NCBI GenBank assembly: GCA_032716605.1 | Contig: JAVRFV010002317.1 | Coordinates: forward strand, 62,001-126,000 | Source of the DNA: Paralithodes platypus | Taxonomy: Eukaryota; Arthropoda; Malacostraca; Decapoda; Lithodidae | Direction: 5' to 3' | Length of the DNA: 64,000 nt | Part shown: positions 55,701-64,000 of the stretch, piece by piece | Position numbering within the stretch: position 1 is the first letter of the stretch | Layout: the number at the start of each line of letters is the position of its first letter | The notes under the pieces: generated by a model | What the model was told of the DNA's origin: nothing | The model's database searches: none | The model's input: the letters and a program-made list of their open reading frames with translations, nothing else | Position numbers and translations under genes: made by a program

Positions 55701-57175
55701 TGATAGTAGTAGTGATGATGGTGGTAATATTAGTGATGATGGTAGTATTAGTGTTGATGGTGACAATTGTAGTGATGATGATAGTAGTAGAAATAATGGT
55801 AATATTAGTAATGATGGTAACCCTTGGCAGAGTTGGGTATGCCGTTTTGATTTTGGGCGAAACGGCACGTCCACTTTATCAACTCTGCGTAAGCAGAGTT
55901 TGGTATCGCCCCCCCGTATAGTGGGTACCACCGGAAAAAAATGTCTGTCGTCGTCGTTGTCGTCCGTCTGTCTCGAAACTCCTCCTAGACCGTTGGACTG
56001 GTTTTCAGCAAATTTCACACAAACATTTGCTGCGTGAATGCGAACGTCAGTAAAAAAAGATTTTTTGAATTTATGCAATAGTTATGATTTTAGGTCCAAA
56101 ATATGGTTTTACCCCCCTACCCCCTCCTCCCAGACCCCCCCCCCCCAGCAATGATGGCGTTCTTCGTCTGTGGGGCTCACACACTGAACGCATTCGTTGT
56201 GGGGACGAAAACATCTCGCTCTGCATTTGTTAGATTAAGTTAGTTTAGTTGGCATTAGAAGTGATGGTAGTAATAGTGGGATTGATGGTGATAGTAGTGA
56301 TGATGGTGATAATAGTAGTGATGATGGTTGTAGTTGTATTGATGATGATGACAGTAGTGATGATGATGACAGTAGTAGATATGATGGTGACAGTAGTAGA
56401 TATGATGGTGACAGTACTACTAATAGTGATGATGGTCATAATAGTAGTGATGATGGTGACAAGTAATGATGATAGTTGTAGTGCTAATGTTGACAGTAGT
56501 GATGATGGTAGTGACGATGGTGTGAGTATTAGTGATGATGGTGAGTAGTAGTGATAATTGTTAAAGTTGTAGTTATGATGACAATAGTTGTAATGATGAA
56601 GATCATAGTAATGGTGATGATGGCAGTAGTAGTGATGATGGTGATAGGATCCATGATGGTAATTCTTGTGACAGTAGTAATGATGATTGTTATAATAGTA
56701 GTGATGATGTTAACAGTAGTAATGATGATTGTAAGATGATGGTGATGATAGTAGTAATGATGGTTGATAGTTGTAGTATCAATGATGATAGTAGTGATTA
56801 AGATGGTAGTGACAATGGTGACAGTAGTAGTGAAGATCAGAGTAGTAGTGATGATTGTAATTGTAGTAGTGATGATGATCATAGTAATGGTGATGATGAC
56901 AATATTTGTAATGATTGTGGCAGTTGTAGTGATGATGGCAGTAGTATTAATGATTGTGATTGATGATGGTATTAGTAGTGATGATGGTAACCTATCGCAG
57001 AGTTGGGTATGCCGTTTTGATTTTGGGCAAAACGCACCCCCCCCCCCCCCCCCACCCAGCAATGATGGCGTTCTCAGTGTGTGAGCCCCGAAGGGGCTCA
57101 CACACTAAGAACTCATTCGTGCAAAGAACGCATTCGTTCTGGGGGCGAAAACATCTCGCTCCGCATTTGGTAGGT
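52761..57175. repeat. Satellite array of GATGAT-type repeats with conserved spacer
   Basis: Stretches of (GATGAT/GTAGTA)-like minisatellite alternate with a conserved spacer. The spacer carries 'cagagttgggtatgcc' (near 53117, 54357, 55303, 55829 and 56999), a (GTC)n or (CTGT)n run, 'ctcctagaccgtt', a poly-C run, a hairpin and 'ggttaagttagtttagttg' (four or five times). Units vary from about 570 to 1350 bp. 52761-53110 and 53996-54345 are nearly identical, about 1235 bp apart. Long open frames here are simple-repeat artefacts. Confidence 0.9.
53511..53554. repeat. Satellite hairpin
   Basis: TGTGAGCCCC-GAA-GGGGCTCACA forms a perfect stem, extended by imperfect pairing of CGTTCTT with AAGAACG. 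It is repeated at about 57069-57115. Altered versions occur at about 54875-54910 and 56159-56195. Confidence 0.75.
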
Positions 57176-58183
57176 TAAGTTAGTTTATGCCCCTTTCCCA
57201 CATGTGCGACTTCATACGATTTTCGTTGCCGAGGACGTAGTCTTGTCAATTCGCAAGGAATGTGTGCGACGTCTACGATTTTGCCCGTTAAAAACCATTG
57301 ACAAGTTTACACCCGGTGACGACGTCGCCGTTGGGTAAGACGTAATCGGCGACATTATGCGATGTCATCGGCAAATTGAGCGATGGTTCGCCGATGACCT
57401 CGGCGAGAACTGTCACATTTGAATAAAATATTGCGAAATAATGCGAAGGATGAACGAATCCTCGGCGTATGTTCTGCGACGTCTTCGGCGAATTAAGCGA
57501 TGGTTCGGCGACTACCTCGGCGAGATTATCCGAAAACTTTTTGCATATATTTCATGGCAAAAACATAAGAACATCAGAAAACGGGAGTCTGCAGAAAGCC
57601 GATCGGCCCACACAAGGCAGATCCCTGTCACACCCAACCCCAATTACAAGGCCTAATTATAGACCCTAATCACTAATGCCTCGAGGACTGACCTCACCAA
57701 AACGGTCAGAGATCGACACAAGATTACGGGGTCTGCATAGCGCCGATTGGCCCACACCAAGCAGATCCCCCCTCATACCCAACCCAACTCGTCGAAAATG
57801 TACAAATTTATCTTAAAATCGCCAAACTAATGGGCCGAACGTCATAAAATATGAAAACTAATGGGGTTAACCATGAGGAAGAAAGGGGACCAAAAAAACG
57901 ACCCATCTCCCCAATTCGGAGATTGGCAATGTCCGGCTTCGCCGGAGACATTTTTCTATTAAATAATGTACAAATTTAGCTTGCTCTCAAAACAAAAAAT
58001 ATATATGTTGGCTCACTACCGCTCCCCAGGAAAATATTGAAACCTGGATGAGGGTAAACGTCTTAAAACAGTAGGCTGAACGGGGCCGAACGGATACAAG
58101 GCAGAGAAAAAAAACAAAAACGAGGAGAGAGGGAGAGGAAGATAAAACAAAAAACAGCGAGGTGGGCTCAATGTTTGCGTTAA
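57176..58183. other. Unassigned DNA with internal duplication and a LINE-tail-like segment
   Basis: CG-rich sequence at 57200-57540 contains a diverged duplication ('gagcgatggttcgccgatga' near 57378 and 'aagcgatggttcggcgacta' near 57495). From 57565 the 'aacataagaacatcagaaaa' followed by 'tcggcccacacaaggcagat' resembles the reversed 3' end of a CR1-like LINE with a (TTCTTATG)n tail. No complete gene is seen. Confidence 0.45.
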
Positions 58184-58665
58184 CACTCAAAGAGCAGGTG
58201 GGGCGGTAATATTTGACCGTACCGCCCAGCATTTTTTTTTTACCCTAAATGGGGTTGTTTCCGTGCAATTTTGAGGACGTAATGTGCTCTGAGAGAGAGC
58301 GGAGCAGTGGGAGGAGCATAGATTACCTCCTGACCGCTCGCCACGGCCGCCATGGACCTACTGAAATTAATTGCACCCTCCTCCACCCTCTCTCACTCGC
58401 TACACACGTAATAATGTAAGAAAATTACCGTATTTTAGCGATTTTGCCCTTCGGTTGCACGATCGTTGCAAGACAACCAGTGATCGTAGAAGGATGGTTC
58501 GGGTGTCATTGGAAAGCTCAATTTACGCCCTTTCAGGGATACATACTTGTATTACGCTCTGGGTCTTGTTTATGCGTGAAAAAGAGCACGGAAATAACCC
58601 CCTTTATGGTAAAAATCCCCGCTGGGCGCTACATAGAAATTACCGCCTAGGCCGCTCTTTGAGTG
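58184..58665. mobile_element. TTAA-type miniature transposon (482 bp)
   Basis: TTAA at 58180-58183 and 58666-58669. Perfect inverted ends CACTCAAAGAGC / GCTCTTTGAGTG. The interior, reversed, resembles the 480-bp element at 22404-22883: the two share a conserved peptide-like reading (SSIYALSGIHTC here, SSVYALSGIGTC there). Confidence 0.88.
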
Positions 58666-58744
58666 TTAAACACTATACTTGGTGTTGGTGTAGAAAGTAT
58701 TCGAGAAACGGGTAGTAAATCTCTACACCTATTTTCTGATCTAC

Positions 58745-58779
58745 TCATATTTATATATATACAGTATATATATATACCG

Positions 58780-58819
<40 letters not shown>

Positions 58820-58824
58820 TTTTT
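58745..58824. repeat. (TA)n and poly-T tract
   Basis: TA repeats at about 58752-58802 are followed by about 22 T. This may be the tail of a reversed retroelement, but nothing is attached to it that I recognise. Confidence 0.8.
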
Positions 58825-59329
58825 AGTTATAAGATGTTATGCGGTCATGATTAGCGCCAAGTTTGCTGGTACCGGTTATATATTGTATGAGTTATCCTAA
58901 GCGTTTATATGTATTCGATGTTTCTAAACAAATTGTAATTTTATACAGCTAAATGACTAAGAGACTTAATTTGTCTGGACGTCAATAGCATCTGAGGTGA
59001 AGCCAATGATCTTGGGGGCTAATAAGTGATTGAGGTTTCCGAATGTTTGTGTGCGAACTGCTGTATATATTCTTCCCCTGCCACCTCTTTTTTTTGTCCT
59101 CCTTTCATGTGTTTCTTGTTGATAGTCTCTACCCCTTGTGGGAATAAGGGCTGGCTACTGACTAAATTACAAACGTCAAATTAAGAGGAGTATGCTGCTG
59201 TCAAATTTGTTAGATGCTTAATCATCAATCTTGTAATGGAATTTAACCGTGTTGGTTGCGAGTGTCTCGTTATCTATTAACCTTTCTTTTCCCAAGCATA
59301 CGAATCGATAAACAAAGACAAAAAAATAC
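58825..59329. other. No feature recognised
   Basis: AT-rich non-coding DNA. Confidence 0.4.
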
Positions 59330-60650
59330 CTTCAAAGATATTGAGATGTCAGTAAAGTTTTCGATAAATATCCACATGAAAGATTGCTGATTATAGAAGC
59401 AGCTCTTGAAATAGGGCGAAATATATTACGTGAATTAGACCATGGCTAATTAGTAGGAAACAAAACATTAACATAAACAGTAGCCTATACAATCAGATTG
59501 GGTGTAGTGAAGGTTGGGATCTCACACGATGGTCAGTTTTAGTTCCTAAATTGTTCATATTTTACATTAACGACCTAGCTTGATTTAGGCCTAACTAAAA
59601 AGATTGGTCATTTTTCAAATGACACTAAAAATAGATTGAATTATTGATCCTGATAACGATTCATGCTCTCCAAAAATAATTTGATACACTACCCGAATGG
59701 GCAATACATGCAGTTTAGTGAAAATTGGGAAATTGACAGAAATCTCAGGATATAAATTTAACAATATTTACTTCGTCAATAATTACGCGCCATATATCTC
59801 CCGTATGAAGAGATTCAATAGCTCAATGCATTCTTGTGATGTCCGATTACATTACCCATCTCCCTTACTCAAGGCCAGGGTAGCCAGTAACCACCAGCTA
59901 TATCTCAGAAAAAATATATATTATTTGTTCACCAATCTGAGTGGTGACGGGCAAGACGCAATATCAGTGATATCTAGATGGCTAAATAACATGGAATTAA
60001 GTAACTAAATTATTACAAAAGATTTGGAAGTCATCGTCAGTCGTGATATGAAACCAAAAAAACAATGCAACATTGTTTGAAATAAGAGTTTTAGATAGAT
60101 ATCTAGAAGCGTGAATAACAACAAACGTAATTTTAAAATTTCACCCGTCTTTAGTAAGGCTTCACATGGATTATGTTTTTAATTTTGCTGTCCAATGTCC
60201 ATAGATTGATTGGAAGTGACGACACAAAGAAGAATGGCAAAACAATCCAGAATAATAGAACATTAGAACATCAATAATATTCTAACGCCTGACGACTAAG
60301 GCCCAATTACACAGAATTATAGACAGCTTCGGTTAGAACATTTAACAGAAGTAAAAGATTATTGAGGTAGTGAATATCATGAAATACATGATATGGTCAG
60401 TACAAAAGAAATGGGACTTGGGAAAACATTAGGTTTGCATATATTAGAAGTGTAGAGTAAGAGAGGATATTATACAGTTGGTTTAGTTGTAAGTGGGATC
60501 CACAAAGACGATGTGGAAAACGGCTGCTGCTCCGTGATAAGCATGCAAAAGTTTGGTAGATATGTGAAATAGGCTACCGATTGCTACAGTAGGATCAATA
60601 ACGACAGAAAGCTTAGAAACATAATTAGATAGGCACATGGCTGTGATGTG
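59330..60650 (+). pseudogene. Ancient CR1-type LINE RT fossil
   Basis: Degraded RT motifs in order: KVFDKYPHERLL (from KAFDKVPHKRLL, near 59352-59390), a remnant of the GVPQGSVLGP region near 59500-59550, an FSNDTKN in place of FADDTKI near 59617, then fragments of the C-terminal domain to about 60650. Stops are numerous. It is far more eroded than the other LINEs here. Confidence 0.65.
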
Positions 60651-60686
60651 CTGATTGTCAATGGGATCCGCCGTGAATGGGCCAGT

Positions 60687-60724
60687 CCATGGTATAATGA
60701 CTAATATTAGTCTTTATACCATGG
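60687..60724. repeat. 38-bp near-perfect palindrome
   Basis: CCATGGTATA and TATACCATGG enclose GACTAATATTAGTC, itself a perfect palindrome. A further 'cagcccatgg' follows. It would extrude as a hairpin or cruciform. Confidence 0.8.
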
Positions 60725-61479
60725 GCCAGTCAGCCCATGGAGTCAGTCCTCTGAAAAAATCTCTCTTTTATGATTTTTGTTTATGTTAATGTTTATGTAG
60801 GCCTAGTGGAATCAGGACTCGTATTTGGCAGCTTATCCAGACTAACATTATCCTATTATATTCAGAGTAGAAAAGGAAACTATTTTATTCAGAGTGGAAA
60901 GGGAATATGAAAGTCAAAGGGTAAATATTTCATAGTATGTGTCCCTATAATTCTTACAGAACTTCCTTAAGTTGTATAAAGCCTCTAATGAAAAGCCTGA
61001 TTAAACTGCCAAAATTAGTCAATCCTAATGGGATTAATGAGTATATATTTATTGATTCTCATGATAAACTGGTCTCTCTATTCACCAATGATAGTTTAGG
61101 TAAAGTATTATGTAATATATTCGCAAACAAGTTATATGCATTCACTAAGGGGGGAGGTAAGTAATAGGGGAAGATCTATCCTATATTGCACAGCTAGTGG
61201 CGGGCGAGGTAGCTAGGATAAGTTACTAAACCGAACGTGGTTGCTTTTTAGGTAAACAACCGATGGTATAGGCAGGAGTGGTTAATGTGCATATTATATC
61301 AAGTCATGCTAGCTTTATTGTATTTGAACAATATAAGTTAACTAGTAAGTTAGGGGTATTAGTGGATGAGTAATGAAATTAAAAGTTATATAATGTTCGG
61401 CTAACATGAAATTAGCCAAGAGTGATATGATGGAAAGTATTACTCTGTATGATGACTATTCTATAATGTATGCACAATA
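60725..61479. other. Unassigned AT-rich DNA
   Basis: An open stretch of 75 codons at 60937-61164 has no recognised content. Nothing else can be supported. Confidence 0.4.
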
Positions 61480-61690
61480 TCAACTAGGACTAACTCCCAT
61501 GCCGTGTGTTCCTAGGCCTCCAACAGCACAGCGCAGTCTTCGACCCATGCGTGGTTGAGCTGAAAGTGTTCTTGTCTGAGAAAACAACTCTTGGTTGGGA
61601 GAGAGGTATCCTGACCAGGATTCAAACCCACTCACTCCAGGTATGTTTGGGAGAGTTGGGCACCGTAACCACTCGGCCATGAGCGGATAA
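61480..61690 (-). mobile_element. tRNA-derived SINE inside a mariner/Tc1 fossil
   Basis: On the minus strand the head carries an A-box-like TGGCCGAGTGG and a B-box-like GGTTTGAATCC, about 45 bp apart as in Ser/Leu-type tRNAs with a long arm. Acceptor ends do not pair, so it is not a tRNA gene. It follows directly on the transposase remnant. Confidence 0.65.
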
Positions 61691-62180
61691 AGGAAGCCAT
61701 CTTTATTCTTATTTGAAGAAACACCGCCAACTCGGCTAAGTGATAACATTTTAATCGTCCTGGAACTATTATGGAACCTCTCTGACATTATCAAAACAAT
61801 TCGTTCCCAATAGTCAATGCCCTGGTCAACAAATAGTCGAGCGAAATCAAGCCTAGTTTGTTTGTGCCTCTTGGTTAGCTTTAGCTTGACAACTGGTGAT
61901 CTATGTTTATATCCCATCTCCTTCAATCTCTTGCGTATAGTTTCTATAGAAGCTTGAAATTGCAAATGTTGCTTAGCTTCGTCGGCATTGGAGAATGGAT
62001 GGTTATACATATACTGTTTAATTTCTTGGTCCTGTTATGACGTGGTTTTCTGCTTAGCTCCACTTCTATGTCGGTTTGTCAGTTGCCCTTCTTCCCACCT
62101 TCTTTTGCCACCGGTAAACGTTCAGACACCCTACTCTCGCTCATCCCAACCATACTACCGCGTTCAGCAACCTTAGCAGT
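61691..62180 (-). pseudogene. Tc1/mariner-type transposase fossil
   Basis: The minus-strand translation includes ASIETIRKRLKEMGYKHRSP, KLTKRHKQTRLDFARLFVDQ and YWERIVLIMSERF. The order helix-turn-helix, KKPxLTxxHRxxRLxFA, WxxVxFSDE is that of Tc1/mariner transposases. Here the first catalytic Asp is lost (IMSE in place of SDE). The N-terminal region to about 62180 is broken by frameshifts. Confidence 0.7.
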
Positions 62181-62420
62181 CTGATGAGCCATGACTTGCT
62201 GACTAGGTGTGATGTGGGCAAGAGAGTATTGAGGATTTTCTGATCACCTCAGTTTCCAATAATTACAGCTTCACGTTTAGTTTTTGTTTTCTTTTTACTG
62301 AAAAAAGTTCGACCTGGGAATATATTGCGTAAAGTGTTAATGCATGGTTGGAGTGGCTGTAGATATGCATGTAATCTGTAATCAGCCAATTGCCGATATC
62401 TGGATTTTGAGTGTTTGGTT

Positions 62421-63737
62421 GTTGTTGTTGTTCCCTAAGCTGCCTGGCCGAACAGCCCCGAGTCCCTGAGAAAGGCCATGGCCACGATCGGGCTTTCCCA
62501 CAGAGCTCTCATTGAGTGTAGATTGTGTTGTTGGCATAAGTGGTTGTGTGAAATGCAGTCTTCTATGATGTGTTTAATGGTATGGGGTGCTGTGTTACAT
62601 CCCGGGCAGGCGTCGACAACGGAGTCATCCAGTCTCTTCTGATAGCTCAGGAGAGCTGGATGGTGTCCGCATCTCAGCCTGGCCAGGTGGACTCTGTCCT
62701 CGCGAGGAAGGGAGGATTCGGAAGGATGGATTTCGGGAGGTCGTGCATGCAGCTGCGTGTTGTCTGTGAGTGAGTGGATGGATCGGTGAGAGATATGAGT
62801 ATGGATGTGCTTCTGGAAGTTGGTTCGGGGTGGGCAGGGAGGGAGAGAGGACAATAATTGTGTGTGATACCGTGTGCTGGGTGTTGTTTTGATATTTCTT
62901 GGTGTCTGTGGGTGTGTTGCCATGTAGTTTAGTGGGTGGTCTTGGTTCGTGGAGGCTTCTGCCAGGAATTGAGTGCCTCTCATGTCCAGATGGTCTTTGA
63001 CTTTGAGGATTTTGGTTTCTTGATGTAGGTGATCTGTGGGTGCAGTAGCTGTGCAGCCTGTAATGATCTTCAGGGCTTTGTTTTGAATAGTCTGTAAGGT
63101 CTTATAATGTGTTTCAGCTAGGTTAGAAGCCCAGGCTGGGCTTGCGTATTCCATCACTGATCTTATGTATTGTTTATATACTGTGGTGGTAGTTTCTTTG
63201 TTGTGTCCAAATTTTGTGTGAGCAAGTGACCTGAGGGCGTTAAGTCTGGGTGTCAGTTTCTTTTTAATGTTTGTGGTGTGCTGTTTGAATGTCATATGAG
63301 TATCATATGTTACTCCTAGGATATTGGGTGTGTGTATATGTGTTAGGGGTGTGTTGTTTATGGTGAGTTGAGAGATGTATTCGTGTTCTCCTGTCCAACT
63401 TGTGAGCAGGGTTGCGGTGGATTTGGCTGGGGCTAGATTAAGTCTGTTTGTAGTGCACCAGCCATGTAGTGTGTTGAGATAGGGTTGAAGGAGATCTGTT
63501 GCTCTTTTTGGGTCATGGTGAGTGTTATGTCATCTGCATAGGAGGCTAAGTTTATTTGGGGTGTATTGGGTGTAGTTATATCGTGCATGTACAGATTGAA
63601 GAGTGCGGGCGATAGGACGGATCCTTGTGGGACTCCGTTTGGAAAGTTTCTGATTTTAGATGACTGACCGGCAAAAGATACGTGTGCACATCTGCCTCCT
63701 AGGAAGTTGGCCAGCCACCTTTTTGAGTGTTTGGTTG
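62421..63737 (-). mobile_element. 5'-truncated I/jockey-type LINE with target duplication
   Basis: The (GTT)n at 62420-62431 is the (AAC)n tail of a minus-strand LINE. TTTTGAGTGTTTGGTTG occurs on both sides (62405-62421 and 63722-63738), a 17-bp direct repeat consistent with target duplication. Confidence 0.82.
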
Positions 63738-63740
63738 ACC
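62435..63740 (-). pseudogene. LINE reverse transcriptase and C-terminal zinc knuckle
   Basis: Upper part: RWLANFLGG, NGVPQGSVLSPALFN, catalytic SYADDITLT (about 63515-63542). After frame changes near 63500 the lower segment (63295-62435, 286 codons) has RSVMEYASPAWASNL, VHLARLRCGHHPAL and CPGCNTAPHTIKHIIEDC, a CCHC-type knuckle found in I/jockey-group LINEs. It ends at a stop (62435-62437). Confidence 0.85.
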
Positions 63741-63779
63741 TGTACGGTACCCGTCCAGCTAGTAATAGACCACCAACAC

Positions 63780-63949
63780 CGAAAAAGATGTCGTAAATGG
63801 CCTCTTGTTCCAGAGGCCTATTTATACTGCTAGGTCTAGAGAGGCGCATTGTGTAAGAAGAATTGCCTAAATGTTTCTTTCCCGCCCGGGAATGGAACCC
63901 GTGTCCTTTTGGCTGTGAACCAAGTGCGCTAACCAATATGCTACGGACC

Positions 63950-63952
<3 letters not shown>
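63780..63952 (-). mobile_element. tRNA-derived SINE-like sequence
   Basis: On the minus strand GTAGCATATTGGTTAGCGC (A-box-like) and GGGTTCCATTCCC (B-box-like, about 63890-63902) lie at tRNA-like spacing. A non-tRNA body of about 100 bp follows. The 5' end abuts the (TG)n tract. Confidence 0.6.

Positions 63953-63995
<43 letters not shown>
63953..63995. repeat. (TG)n microsatellite
   Basis: About 20 TG dinucleotides at the window edge. Confidence 0.95.
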
Positions 63996-63998
<3 letters not shown>

Positions 63999-64000
63999 AA

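Noticed and set aside
52870..57101. Many open frames of 60-190 codons in the satellite, rich in Val/Met, Asp/Ser or His/Thr/Ile
   Set aside because: They translate GATGAT-type repeats in different frames and on both strands. No start context, domain or unique sequence supports a gene.
52885..57101. CRISPR-like repeat-spacer pattern
   Set aside because: Repeats are microsatellite blocks without constant repeat length or unique spacers, and the DNA is eukaryotic.

Overview
The window is eukaryotic genomic DNA with almost no host coding sequence. It is a dense, nested deposit of transposable elements. I see spliced coiled-coil exons, non-LTR retrotransposons with short tandem 3' tails, Penelope-like elements, TTAA-flanked miniature transposons, several Ty3/gypsy-type elements, a BEL/Pao remnant, tRNA-derived SINEs and a GATGAT-rich satellite. 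The mixture fits a large, repeat-rich arthropod genome. A decapod crustacean is my best guess from remembered repeat styles; it is an inference, not a demonstration. Nothing prokaryotic is present. A 100-base run of N at 8604-8703 marks an assembly gap.

Left part (1-8603). Two probable exons of one minus-strand coiled-coil gene (4647-4772 and 2326-2430) sit among TE debris: a 5'-truncated LINE with an open reverse transcriptase ORF (551-1829) inside a TTAA element, a degenerate Penelope-like RT (about 6100-7690), five or more copies of its 3' terminal sequence in both orientations, and further TTAA elements at 3276-3878 and 5061-5704, the latter holding a second at 5243-5644.

8704-14528. A minus-strand copy of a gypsy integrase is split by an insertion of about 3.7 kb. 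That insertion carries inverted repeats of about 100 bp and the ruins of a large protein with zinc-binding and XPG/FEN-like nuclease motifs (Academ-like). Next to it is a miniature LTR element (LTR, 148 bp, LTR; 13587-14528) whose LTRs contain tRNA-like A and B boxes.

14529-22060. Two inverted copies of the LTR of the large gypsy element ('element A') face each other across 0.9 kb. They are followed by unassigned DNA and a short BEL/Pao RT island.

22110-50600. This is element A itself, a plus-strand gypsy-type retrotransposon with LTRs of about 3.5 kb, stretched to about 28 kb by later insertions. The 5' LTR holds a TTAA element, a tRNA-derived SINE and a 3.4-kb LINE with an SGNH-like ORF1 tail and a 913-codon endonuclease-RT ORF. 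The gag gene holds element B (30024-37697), a complete minus-strand LTR element with a perfect AAGCC target duplication and the unusual domain order gag-PR-IN-RT-RH (GMR1-like). The pol region holds a plus-strand LINE, itself hit by a TTAA element, and a minus-strand LINE. Element A pol then finishes with RNase H, integrase and a proline/threonine/serine-rich extension of about 600 residues. The 3' LTR is truncated.

50601-64000. Contents are a fragment of a related gypsy element cut by a LINE, a 4.4-kb satellite of GATGAT-type repeats with conserved hairpins, another TTAA element, an old LINE fossil, a mariner/Tc1 fossil hit by a tRNA-derived SINE, a LINE flanked by a 17-bp direct repeat, a second tRNA-like SINE and a (TG)n tract.

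The genes do not form a pathway. The story is order of insertion, which several empty-site comparisons inside the window allow one to read directly. I found no env-like, toxin or host-defence gene.
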